Shown here piece after piece: positions 7,638 through 15,254 of a stretch of DNA of 16,285 bases. The notes beneath the pieces were generated by a model. It had not been told where the DNA came from. It did not search any database and saw only the letters and a program-made list of their open reading frames with translations. Made by a program: the position numbers and the translations under genes. Position 1 is the stretch's first letter, and each line of letters starts with the position of its first letter. This DNA is from Gammaproteobacteria bacterium (GTDB lineage: Bacteria; Pseudomonadota; Gammaproteobacteria; Pseudomonadales; Azotimanducaceae): positions 1 to 16,285 of the forward strand of contig JAPOYW010000384.1 of NCBI GenBank assembly GCA_026706425.1. Reading direction: 5' to 3'.

Positions 7638-7674
7638 CGGCAGCGTTCGGCGCGGCGTCAGGGGTAGAGCGCAG

Positions 7675-10600
7675 GTGGTCGCAGCTGTCGGAATCAGAAC
7701 CGCGCTCCGAGCATCGGTGGCGATGCTCCTAGCCGGGTCTGTTGCAGCCGCTGCGGCGGCTGCCGACGAGGCTGCCGATGCGACGGGTACCGTCCGGTTC
7801 CACATCGAGGCTCAGGATCTGGGCAGCGCGCTCAACGAGTTCGCGCTGCAGAGCGGCAAGGAAATCCTGTTCGTCGAAGACGAGATCGCGGGCAAGTCGA
7901 CCTCCGAGGTCTCCGGCAGCTATCACCCGACGGCGGCGCTGGAGCAGTTGCTGGCCAACACCGGGCTGGGCTACCGGATCAACGACTTAGACACCATCCT
8001 CGTAGGGAACGAGATCCGCGTTACGACCGGCGAGGGGGCCGACGGATCGCGGCCCGGGCCCAGGAACGTGATGCAGCGCGTTGCCGCCGGCGTTGCATCC
8101 GTATTGGTGGGCAACAGGGAGTCTCGGGGCGAAGCGAGCGGGACGCCGTCGGGCAAGATCGAAGAGATCGTCGTCGTCGGCATTCGGGCCAGCCTGCGCC
8201 AGTCCCTTGATCGGAAGAAGAACGCCGATCATTTCATGGACGCGATCACCGCCGAAGACATCGGGGCGTTTCCGGCGCAGAATCTCGCCGAATCCCTGCA
8301 ACGGGTGAGCGGCGTCGCGATCGACCGCAAGAGCGGCGAGGGGGCGTTCGTCAGCGTCCGGGGACTCGGACCGCAGTTTGTCCAAACGACCATCGGCGGC
8401 CGTGTCGCGGCGTCCAACGTCGCGCCGGGCAGCCACGACGGCCGGGGCGCGACCAATACCAAATCCCGCGCCGTCGGCTTCCACGCGTTCCAGACCGGGC
8501 TCGTGCAGGCCGTCGAGGTGCACAAGTCGCCCCGGGCCGATCACGTGGAGGGGGGACTCGGCGGTTTCGTGGACATTCAGCCGCACAAGCCCTTCGACTT
8601 GGGCGAGCGGCATGTCGTACTCGCAATGGACGCCACGATCAACGAGTTGGCGGGAGACACGGCGCCCGGCGTCTTCGCCCTCGTCAGCGACGAGTTGAGC
8701 GACTCGCTCGGATTGATGGTGTCCGCGCAGTGGGACAACCGGAACTTCCGGTCGGATTCCTTTCACCAGTACGGGTTTATCGGCGATCCCAGAACGGTGA
8801 CCATCGACGGCGTGGAAGTGGGGAGTGGCTACTATCCGAGCCAACTGCTCGGCGAACTGCATCTGACCGACCGAGACCGGCTGAACGTATCCTCGTCCCT
8901 GCAATTCCAGCCTTCGGACCGGGTCGACGTGACCTTCGAGGTGCTGTTCACGAGCAACTCAAGCGACGAGGTCGATTTCTGGCGGTCCTTCCGCATCGCA
9001 CAGGGACATCCGTGGATCACCGACGCGACCCTTGCCGACGACAACGGCACCGGCATATTCACGATGGTCTCCACCTCCGGTGCGGGCGCATTCATGCAGC
9101 ACGCCACGGAGGCGGTCGACAACGATGCTGTCAACTACGGTGCCAATCTGCAGCTTCAGGCCACCGACAGACTCTCCGTCGACCTCGACTTGACGGTTTC
9201 CGACACCGAGGCGCCGATCACGAACCGGGACGCCCTGATGCGCAACACACGCACCCAGATGACCTACCACAAGAACGGCTCGGGCAAGCTGCCGTCGCTG
9301 TCGTCGACCTCCCCGTTGGCCGACGTCAACCACTGGAGCGTCGTGAAGCAATCGATCCAGAAGCACCGGGTCGACGACCGGATCGCCCAGTTCAGGGCCG
9401 ATGCCACCTACGCCATCGATGGGGACTGGATGGACACGGTCCAGGTGGGCGTCAGAACGTACCGGCAGTCGCGCCGCGACAGGGCGAGATACCTGAACAG
9501 CCGGGCGTTCATCGACCAGCCGATCTCGGACTTTGGCGGTTCCAGCCCATTCCCTGCGGAGTCGGACTTCCTGAGCGCGCTGGGCATCGACTTTCCGTCG
9601 CCTGTTCTCAACCCCAATTTCGACGCGCTTCAGGAGACCTTCATCACGAGGCCGGACGACATTCGAGCCGGGGGCGGGTTCAACACCGGAACCGGGAAGT
9701 CCCTCGACGAGTTCACGTCGGGCCGCTTCAACGAAGACCTCAATCACGACGACGACGGCAACGCCATCTACGCGATGGTCACCTTCAGCGGCGAGTTCGG
9801 CACCACGCCGTATTCCGGCAACTTTGGCGTTCGCTATGTGGACAACAGCACCGCGTCGGTCGGGGAGATCACCCAACCCATCGACATCGACTATTCCGAC
9901 CCGGCGAGTCCCGAAGTGCTCCTGTCCGAACCCGAATACGTGAACATCGGCCACGAATACACGGAGATCCTGCCTTCGGCGAACCTGCGATTCGATCCCA
10001 ACGACGAAGTCGTGGTCAGGGCGTCGGTGGCGAAAGTGCTGAGTCGCCCCCGGTACCTTGACCTGAACCCGCGCCTGACCGTTCAGGCTAGGCCCCGCAC
10101 CATGCGGGGCGGCAACGCCAAGCTCGATCCGACGACGGCGGTGCAGTTCGACCTGGCACTGGAATGGTATTTCGCGGACTACTCGATTGCCTCGATCGGC
10201 GTCTTCACCAAGGATATCGAAGCCTTCGTTCAACCGGACATTGTCCCGACCCCGTTTCCCGGGGTTGTCGATCCCGAGACGGGCAATCCCCTGGTCCTGA
10301 CGGCTTTCATACCGTTGAACACGGGCAAATCGAGCATGACGGGTATCGAACTGGTGTTTCAGCGGTCGTTCACGGATCTGCTGCCGGCGCCTTTCGACGG
10401 CCTCGGTGTGATCGCCAACTACACCTACATCGATTCGGGATCGGACTTCGAGAACGAGAAAACGGGCGCCGCCTACAGCATCCCGGGACTATCCGGGAAC
10501 ACGATCAACTTCACGTTGTTCTATGAGAAGGAGCCGCTGAGTGCGCGGGTTTCCTACAACTTCCGCGACGACTTCCTCGACGACATCCAGGGCGGTTTCT

Positions 10601-10815
10601 CGGGCCACCCCTACTTCGTCGAGGCCTACGAGCAGTTCGACGCCTCGTTAAACTACTCGCCGACGGAGAAACTCTCGTTCTCGCTGGAAGCGATCAACAT
10701 TGCCGACGAAAACGTGTACTACTACAACCTGCTGGGAACCGGCACGCACAAGCACTATTCGAGTGCGATCAACGCCGGTCGGCGCTTTCAATGCGGTGTT
10801 CGGCTAAAAATCTAG
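7675..10815 (+). CDS. TonB-dependent receptor B with STN signalling domain (transducer)
   Basis: This 1046-residue outer-membrane protein both imports a ligand and signals. The signal peptide occupies about the first 30 residues, ending in an Ala-rich stretch. The STN domain spans about 41-110 (VRFHIEAQDLGSALNEFALQ, then GSYHPTAALEQLLANTGLGY); it contacts FecR in the periplasm. A linker of about 50 residues leads to a TonB-box-like IEEIVVVGIR (162-171), the plug (from about 187) and the barrel, ending in RRFQCGVRLKI. The plug and barrel are closely similar to receptor A, with shared runs such as FVSVRGLGPQFVQTTI and RADHVEGGLGGFVDIQP. The start is GTG at 7675, taken because it gives a full signal peptide; the ribosome site (GGGG, about 10 nt upstream) is weak. 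It is in one operon with the sigma and FecR genes. Its last 25 bases overlap the next gene. The ligand is unknown. Confidence 0.93.
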   Translation: MVAAVGIRTALRASVAMLLAGSVAAAAAAADEAADATGTVRFHIEAQDLGSALNEFALQSGKEILFVEDEIAGKSTSEVSGSYHPTAALEQLLANTGLGYRINDLDTILVGNEIRVTTGEGADGSRPGPRNVMQRVAAGVASVLVGNRESRGEASGTPSGKIEEIVVVGIRASLRQSLDRKKNADHFMDAITAEDIGAFPAQNLAESLQRVSGVAIDRKSGEGAFVSVRGLGPQFVQTTIGGRVAASNVAPGSHDGRGATNTKSRAVGFHAFQTGLVQAVEVHKSPRADHVEGGLGGFVDIQPHKPFDLGERHVVLAMDATINELAGDTAPGVFALVSDELSDSLGLMVSAQWDNRNFRSDSFHQYGFIGDPRTVTIDGVEVGSGYYPSQLLGELHLTDRDRLNVSSSLQFQPSDRVDVTFEVLFTSNSSDEVDFWRSFRIAQGHPWITDATLADDNGTGIFTMVSTSGAGAFMQHATEAVDNDAVNYGANLQLQATDRLSVDLDLTVSDTEAPITNRDALMRNTRTQMTYHKNGSGKLPSLSSTSPLADVNHWSVVKQSIQKHRVDDRIAQFRADATYAIDGDWMDTVQVGVRTYRQSRRDRARYLNSRAFIDQPISDFGGSSPFPAESDFLSALGIDFPSPVLNPNFDALQETFITRPDDIRAGGGFNTGTGKSLDEFTSGRFNEDLNHDDDGNAIYAMVTFSGEFGTTPYSGNFGVRYVDNSTASVGEITQPIDIDYSDPASPEVLLSEPEYVNIGHEYTEILPSANLRFDPNDEVVVRASVAKVLSRPRYLDLNPRLTVQARPRTMRGGNAKLDPTTAVQFDLALEWYFADYSIASIGVFTKDIEAFVQPDIVPTPFPGVVDPETGNPLVLTAFIPLNTGKSSMTGIELVFQRSFTDLLPAPFDGLGVIANYTYIDSGSDFENEKTGAAYSIPGLSGNTINFTLFYEKEPLSARVSYNFRDDFLDDIQGGFSGHPYFVEAYEQFDASLNYSPTEKLSFSLEAINIADENVYYYNLLGTGTHKHYSSAINAGRRFQCGVRLKI

Positions 10816-11195
10816 TCCTCGCCTTAGTGGCCTTGGCGACGGGATGTGCCATGGCACCCTCGGCGACGCTGGCCGACGCGGGCGGGGACCGGGCCGTGGT
10901 CTGGATCGGCTACGACGTCATCGGACCCGGCATCGAGGTTGCCGAGACGTCCGCCGGTCTTGTCGCGAAGGACCACTGCGCGACCCTGGGCAAGTCATAC
11001 GAGTTGGTCTGGTCGAAACGCGAGGCGCGGGACCGCCGCAGAGGCGAGTACGTCTTCTTCTACGCCTGCGAGCGTCAAGAGGAACGTCTTCGTGACCGCA
11101 AGGCCATCGACTCGACGCCGGACAAAGACATCCGCGAACTTGCCCTGCCGATGATCGAAACATCCCACGCCGAGGCACGCCGGCACCGTCGATGA
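10791..11195 (+). CDS. Small lipoprotein-like protein of unknown function
   Basis: This 134-residue protein is not recognised. The N terminus, LVLALVALATGC, is a short hydrophobic signal followed by C19, an imperfect lipobox (Ala rather than Leu at -3), so lipidation is plausible but not assured. The mature part has VVWIGYDVIGPGIEVAETSA, then two Cys in DHCATLG and FFYACERQ that could pair, and a charged tail. The spacing of the two Cys and the length are vaguely like small YecR-type lipoproteins, too weak for a name. The ATG lies inside the end of receptor B, overlapping it by 25 nt, with no clear Shine-Dalgarno, which suggests translational coupling. By position it may be an envelope accessory to receptor B. 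Confidence 0.65.
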   Translation: MRCSAKNLVLALVALATGCAMAPSATLADAGGDRAVVWIGYDVIGPGIEVAETSAGLVAKDHCATLGKSYELVWSKREARDRRRGEYVFFYACERQEERLRDRKAIDSTPDKDIRELALPMIETSHAEARRHRR

Positions 11196-11244
11196 CAACG
11201 CCGTTCCCCGGTCGACTCCGCTCTTGTGCTACGGTTCGACGCCT

Positions 11245-11273
11245 CGTAGGGGCGACCCTTGTGGTCGCCCGCA
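11245..11273. repeat. Second copy of the palindromic repeat core
   Basis: These 29 bases match 2141-2169 exactly, including the GGGCGACC/GGTCGCCC hairpin stem and the 5-nt loop. Only this hairpin is present; the second hairpin and closing inverted repeat of the first copy are missing. It lies in the gap between the lipoprotein-like gene and the aspartic protease, and is open in the protease frame. Confidence 0.8.
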
Positions 11274-11311
11274 GGGCCTTGGCAGTTCGGTCCAAACCGG
11301 CAGGTGACAAC

Positions 11312-11695
11312 ATGGGCGCAACCTACGTTGACGTGACGATACGGAACCCGGCCCAGCCGGAGAGGACTTGGACCGGCCCCTTCCTGGTCGACACCGGCGC
11401 GTTCGACTCACTTGTGCCGAGAGCCCATCTCGAGGCGATTGGCCTCACGCCCCGCGGCCACCGGGAATACACGCTTGCCGATGGCCGAACGCTATCCCTG
11501 GACATCACCGTCGCCGAGATCGAATTCGAGGGCGAACGCGTCGGCGGCACGGTCGTGTATGGCGACGAGGGCGCAGAGCCGCTCCTAGGGGTTACCGCGC
11601 TGGAATCCGGTGGATTCGAGGTGGACCCGCGCGAGGAACGGTTGAAACGCCTACCCGCAGTCCTGCTAAAGCGTTTCCACCCGCACCGTGGCTGA
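11312..11695 (+). CDS. Small retropepsin-like (clan AA) aspartic protease
   Basis: This 127-residue protein has the single-domain retropepsin fold signature: FLVDTGAFDSLVP with catalytic Asp in DTGA at about residue 28, a central LADGRTLSLDITVAEIEFEG strand pair, and a C-terminal LLGVTALESGGFEVDP. Single-copy proteins of this kind act as homodimers. No signal peptide is seen. The chosen start is ATG 11312, with AGGTG about 6 nt upstream. The frame is open back to an ATG at 11192 that overlaps the previous stop codon (ATGA). However, those 40 extra codons run through the dispersed repeat and give repeat-type peptide (VGATLVVAR), so they are probably not native. The stop lies 3 bp from the convergent SDR gene. 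The protease substrate is unknown. Confidence 0.75.
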   Translation: MGATYVDVTIRNPAQPERTWTGPFLVDTGAFDSLVPRAHLEAIGLTPRGHREYTLADGRTLSLDITVAEIEFEGERVGGTVVYGDEGAEPLLGVTALESGGFEVDPREERLKRLPAVLLKRFHPHRG

Positions 11696-11698
11696 GGT

Positions 11699-12469
11699 TC
11701 AGTCGCGCCGACGCGGTGCGGTGCCTACCCTGGCCATTCCGCCGTCCACGGCGACGACTTCCCCCGTGACGTAGCGCGACGCGTCGCTCGCGAAGAACAG
11801 CACGACATCGGCCACGTCGTCCCCGTAGCCCCAGCGTTTGAGCGCGATGTTGTCTTCGAGCCGCGCAATCAGACCGGGTATGTTCTGCCGGTCCGACTCC
11901 CAGATGGCCGTGGCGATCAGTCCCGGGCAGAGCGAATTGACGCGGATCCCGTAGGAACCCCAGTCGGTCGCAAGCGCCCGGGTCATAGCATCGACCGCCC
12001 CCTTCGTGCCGGCGTAGGCGACCCGTCCCAGCGGACCGCGCAGGCTTGCGATGGAGGAGATGTTGATGACCGAGCCGCCACCGCGCTCGATCATCGACGG
12101 CCCGAGGCCCACAGTCAGCATCAACAGCGATCGGACGTTGATGGAGAACACGAGATCGAAGTCGTCCTCGGTCAACTCCTCGGGTTTGCGGCGCATCGGG
12201 ATGCCGGCGTTGTTCACCAGGATGTCGACGCCGTCCACCGCCGCGAGAACCCGCTCGGCGAGTTCCGTGCCGGCCCTCGGCGGTGCGAGGTCGGCTTCGA
12301 GGATGACCGGATCGTTGGCGAGGTCCGCAGCGACTCGTTCGAGGTCGGATACCGTGCGTCCGGTGAGCACGACCCGTGCGCCGACGCCATCCAGGGCGCG
12401 GGCGCTGGCTTCGCCGATGCCCCGACTGGCGCCGGTGACAACGGCGACTCTTCCATTCAGATCGGTCAT
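11699..12469 (-). CDS. Short-chain dehydrogenase/reductase (SDR), probably NADP(H)-dependent
   Basis: This 256-residue classical SDR interconverts an alcohol and a ketone. The Rossmann motif TGASRGIG spans 12-19, NNAG lies at 86-89, and the catalytic tetrad is N111, S139, Y152 and K156 (YAGTK). Arg38 after the second strand (LTGRT) favours NADP(H). The C-terminal CPGLIATAIW and VTGEVVAVDGG are typical of the FabG-like group. The start is ATG 12469, which overlaps the PhyH stop codon as ATGA, so the two genes are translationally coupled. The frame is open further upstream inside the PhyH gene, but the classical N terminus MTDLNGRVAVVTG begins here. It may oxidise the hydroxylated product made by the upstream dioxygenase; that is inference. 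Confidence 0.92.
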   Translation of the reverse strand: MTDLNGRVAVVTGASRGIGEASARALDGVGARVVLTGRTVSDLERVAADLANDPVILEADLAPPRAGTELAERVLAAVDGVDILVNNAGIPMRRKPEELTEDDFDLVFSINVRSLLMLTVGLGPSMIERGGGSVINISSIASLRGPLGRVAYAGTKGAVDAMTRALATDWGSYGIRVNSLCPGLIATAIWESDRQNIPGLIARLEDNIALKRWGYGDDVADVVLFFASDASRYVTGEVVAVDGGMARVGTAPRRRD

Positions 12470-13386
12470 GTTTGCTGTTCCGGAACCAACTCGCCCAATG
12501 CGTATTCGCCCCGCGCGACCCATTGCCCGTGGTTCTCGTAGCCGCCGTAGCCCTGCCACGCCTTGAACCCCATCAATGCCAAGAGCTCCGACGAGGCTTC
12601 CTCCACGACGGCAGGAAGCGTACCCAGGAGGAAGTTCTCCTGCTGCCGGAACTGGGGTGCGCAGAAGTTGATGGTCAGGCCCGTCCGGTAGCCGTTGGTG
12701 GTGTTCACTCCCGTGGAATGCCACAGACGTCCCTCGAGCGCCAGCACGGTACCGGCGGGCGCTGTCGCGGAAACCCAGTTGGCGTTCGAATCCAGGTCGT
12801 GATCGGGTTGCCGGCCGTTCAAGTGGCTACCCGGAACGACCAGCGTCGCGCCGTTTTCGGCTGTGAAGTCGTCCAGCATCCACATGGTGTTGCAGACGAC
12901 CGCCGGCGCAATCGTCGTGGGCGCCATCGCATCCCCGCCGCCCACGTGGTGGCCGCGATTGCCGGCCCGCGTGACGGACCCGGGTTTCTGGAGCGTCTGC
13001 TTCCTCTCGTTGGTCGGCTGCGGCATCCAGAACTGGTCGGTGTGGAACGCCTTCGTGGTGCCTGGGTGGGCGATGTGCGCATGGAATGCGGAGAGCAGAT
13101 ACTCCTGGCCCAGCACGTGGCGGATGACGTCATGCACGCGCTGGTGGAGGACTATGTCTCGGAACACCTGACCCTTGTTGAGCAGGAACCGGACCAGTTG
13201 CTTCTTGTCCGGCAACACGTTGTTCATGCCGATTTGCACCTCGGCCTCGAGTTGATCCAGCACGCGCGAATACAGCGCATCGACCTGACTTGGACCCAGC
13301 GCATCCTTCAGCAAGCAGTAGCCGTATTCGTCCATGTGACGTTTGGCAACGCCGAGATCGGCGGTTGGTTCAGGTAGTTCAGCCAT
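12466..13386 (-). CDS. PhyH-family Fe(II)/2-oxoglutarate dioxygenase
   Basis: This is a complete 306-residue phytanoyl-CoA-dioxygenase-like enzyme. The iron triad is visible: H115 and D117 in AFHTDQFW, and H223 in GRLWHSTGVN. R234 (NGYRTGLTI) is placed to bind 2-oxoglutarate. The beta-barrel core around NTMWMLDDFTAENGATLVVPGSH is typical, as is the N-terminal helical segment beginning YGYCLLKDAL. A Gly/His-rich loop (about 143-154, NRGHHVGGGDAM) sits between the HxD and the core strands. No signal peptide is seen. The ATG at 13386 lacks a strong Shine-Dalgarno. The stop overlaps the SDR start. It is a distant relative of the truncated PhyH gene at the left edge, not a near duplicate. The reaction is probably hydroxylation or oxidative cleavage; the substrate is unknown. 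Confidence 0.9.
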   Translation of the reverse strand: MAELPEPTADLGVAKRHMDEYGYCLLKDALGPSQVDALYSRVLDQLEAEVQIGMNNVLPDKKQLVRFLLNKGQVFRDIVLHQRVHDVIRHVLGQEYLLSAFHAHIAHPGTTKAFHTDQFWMPQPTNERKQTLQKPGSVTRAGNRGHHVGGGDAMAPTTIAPAVVCNTMWMLDDFTAENGATLVVPGSHLNGRQPDHDLDSNANWVSATAPAGTVLALEGRLWHSTGVNTTNGYRTGLTINFCAPQFRQQENFLLGTLPAVVEEASSELLALMGFKAWQGYGGYENHGQWVARGEYALGELVPEQQT

Positions 13387-13474
13387 GGGCTTGAAGTGGT
13401 CGCGCGCTGGAACCCACTAGATTAGCAAGCTCTGGCCTCGTCCGGACATCGCTCGCCTGCACACGAGCAGTGCA

Positions 13475-13702
13475 TCAATCGAGGAACGCGAATTTCGCGG
13501 CGAAGAGCAGCGCGACGGCGATCATGGCCGGCGAGCATTCGCGGAAGCGGCCCGCCAGGAGCTTGGTCACGACAAAGGCGAGGAACCCGATGCCGATGCC
13601 GTCGGCGATCGAGAACGTCAACGGAATGGCCATGGCCGTCACCACGGCCGGTGCCGATTCGGTGATCTCGGGCCAGTCGATGTCAGCCAGCGCCCTCGCC
13701 AT
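13475..13702 (-). pseudogene. C-terminal remnant of an AzgA/NCS2-type purine permease
   Basis: About 75 residues match the end of guanine/hypoxanthine permeases: ALADIDWPEITESAPAVVTA, then IPLTFSIADGIGIGFLAFVV, KLLAGR, and a last helix ending LFAAKFAFLD before the stop at 13475. A working permease is about 430 residues or more, so some 80 percent is missing. The frame is open further upstream to 13852, but that stretch looks nothing like a permease and runs into the sulfatase start on the other strand. The likely reading is a decayed gene whose 5' part was lost by deletion or rearrangement. Two helices alone could not transport. Confidence 0.7.
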
Positions 13703-13727
13703 CGAGCATTCCGACGATACTAACGCG

Positions 13728-13794
13728 GCGACCTCGACGGTCGCGAACGTTTGTACTCCGCAAAAGGTCCCCTGGCCGTGCGGAAAACGCACGG
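13728..13794. other. Two short hairpins upstream of the second sulfatase
   Basis: GCGACC-tcgac-GGTCGC (13728-13744) is a perfect 6-bp stem. CCGTGCG-gaaaa-CGCACGG (13776-13794) is a perfect 7-bp stem. Both lie in the gap between the permease remnant and the sulfatase start. The first resembles the core stem of the dispersed repeat at 2146-2166 and may be a relic of it. No T-run follows either one. Function is unknown. Confidence 0.4.
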
Positions 13795-13832
13795 GCCGCC
13801 GTCTACAACCATGAACCCAGAGAGTGGCAAGG

Positions 13833-15227
13833 ATGGCATCTAGAAAACCCAACGTTCTGTTCGTGTTCTCCGATCAGCAACGCGCCTCGGCAATCGGTTG
13901 TGCCTACGGCGACGAGGATCTCCTGACGCCGAATCTCGATGCCTTGGCGGGGGAGGGATTGCGGATGGAGGCCGCCGTTTCGAACTCGCCGGTCTGCACG
14001 CCCTATCGAGTGACGCTCATGACGGGCTTGTACGGGCATCGCACGGGTGTGACGACGAATAACTGCTACCCGGATTTGAGTCGTCACCCTCTCATAGGGC
14101 GAACGTTCAAGGATGCGGGCTATCGATGTGGATACATCGGGAAGTGGCATGTCGGAGAGGAGATGCGCCTCGACGCCGGCCATCCCATGCGATTGGGGTT
14201 CGACGACGAGTGGTTCGTGGGCATAAAAGGCAGACACAACAATCCCAATCGGGACCACGCGGTCAACAGTCGGGAAGCCGAGGTGGGTGAAGGCTTGGAT
14301 CGCACCGAGGCGGAAACGAACAGGGCCATCGACTTCATCAAAAGGCAGGACGGCGAAACGCCCTGGTGTCTATTCATCTCGTGGTATCCGCCCCACCCGC
14401 CCCTGGTAGCGCCCGCTCGGTACGTCGAACCCTACTTGGATCGAGAACTGGCCAAGCACCCGACGACGTGGAAGCTATTCCATGACGAGGAGATCGCGGG
14501 TTTGGAGGCCAACTATGCGCACTACTACGGCCTGATTTCCCAGGTCGATGCGGAATCTGGACGGCTGATGCAGGCGTTGAAGGAATGCGGTCAGGCGGAG
14601 AACACGATCGTGATTTTCACATCGGACCACGGTGAGATGCTGGGCAGCCAAGGTCTTTATTCGAAGCACTGGCCTTATCGGGAGTCGTCTGGAGTTCCTT
14701 TCGTGATTCGCTGGCCGGGGAGGATCGAGGCGAACTCCACCCTGGGGATGCCGTTCGGGGCTCCAGACATCTTTCCGACACTATGCGGACTTGCCGGCAT
14801 CGACGTGCCGGAGGGTTTGGACGGTGTCGACTGCTCGGGGGCACTGCGGGGCGGGAAACCTGCCCGGGAGTCCGTGTACCTGGCGATGCAGCATGGCTAT
14901 GTGGCGTGGCCCGGCTGGCGGGGAATCCGAACGGAGCGGTACAACTATGCTCGAACGGAAGAGGCGCCGTGGGTCCTGTTCGACCTTGAGAGCGACCCAT
15001 TCGAGGAGAACAATCTGGTCGGTCAGGAAGAAAGGCTCGTTGCCGAGATGGACGCGTTGCTCCTTGAGACCATGTCGGGCTGCGGCGACTCCTGGCGCGG
15101 GACCAGCCAGCAACTCGGCGACTGGGACCTCTGGCCCGGAAGAAGCCAACGTACGGGTGGACGGGGCGCCGTCGATGACACGGTATTGCGAAAACCGGTG
15201 CCGGAAGCTCTCATGGCAGGTCGGTGA
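13833..15227 (+). CDS. S1-type sulfatase, second copy (different subfamily)
   Basis: This 464-residue arylsulfatase-superfamily enzyme cleaves sulfate esters. The formylglycine motif is SPVCTPYRVTLMTG with C55, P57 and R59. Other active-site residues visible are D14, K104 and H106 in GKWHVG, H188 in YPPHPP, D265-H266 in SDHGEML, and K278. It clearly differs from the first sulfatase: shorter, no appended Fn3-like domain, and a KWH motif the first lacks. The N terminus, MASRKPNVLFVFSDQQ, is not a signal peptide, so it appears cytoplasmic. The start is ATG 13833, with GAGAG 8 nt upstream; an in-frame GTG at 13824 would add three residues. The gene stands alone on this strand, following the permease remnant, and converges with the decarboxylase, whose stop is 27 bp away. 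The substrate is unknown. Confidence 0.9.
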   Translation: MASRKPNVLFVFSDQQRASAIGCAYGDEDLLTPNLDALAGEGLRMEAAVSNSPVCTPYRVTLMTGLYGHRTGVTTNNCYPDLSRHPLIGRTFKDAGYRCGYIGKWHVGEEMRLDAGHPMRLGFDDEWFVGIKGRHNNPNRDHAVNSREAEVGEGLDRTEAETNRAIDFIKRQDGETPWCLFISWYPPHPPLVAPARYVEPYLDRELAKHPTTWKLFHDEEIAGLEANYAHYYGLISQVDAESGRLMQALKECGQAENTIVIFTSDHGEMLGSQGLYSKHWPYRESSGVPFVIRWPGRIEANSTLGMPFGAPDIFPTLCGLAGIDVPEGLDGVDCSGALRGGKPARESVYLAMQHGYVAWPGWRGIRTERYNYARTEEAPWVLFDLESDPFEENNLVGQEERLVAEMDALLLETMSGCGDSWRGTSQQLGDWDLWPGRSQRTGGRGAVDDTVLRKPVPEALMAGR

Positions 15228-15254
15228 GATGCCGTCGCGGCTGGCGGACGTTCC

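Noticed and set aside
8730..10233. Long open frames of 443 codons (plus, other frame) and 424 codons (minus) inside receptor B
   Set aside because: Both overlap the receptor barrel, are Arg/Gly/Pro-rich, and have no domain resemblance or ribosome binding site; they are compositional shadows.
12470..12724. N-terminal extension of the SDR reading frame
   Set aside because: It lies wholly inside the PhyH gene in another frame; the ATGA overlap and the standard SDR N terminus place the start at 12469.
12472..13377. A 301-codon plus-strand open frame opposite the PhyH gene
   Set aside because: It mirrors the real minus-strand PhyH gene with intact iron-binding residues; the plus-strand translation has no recognisable domain.
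13387..13474. Promoter for the PhyH-SDR pair (TAATCT on the minus strand) and a GTCCGGAC palindrome
   Set aside because: No -35 box at proper spacing, and an 8-bp palindrome is expected by chance in GC-rich DNA.
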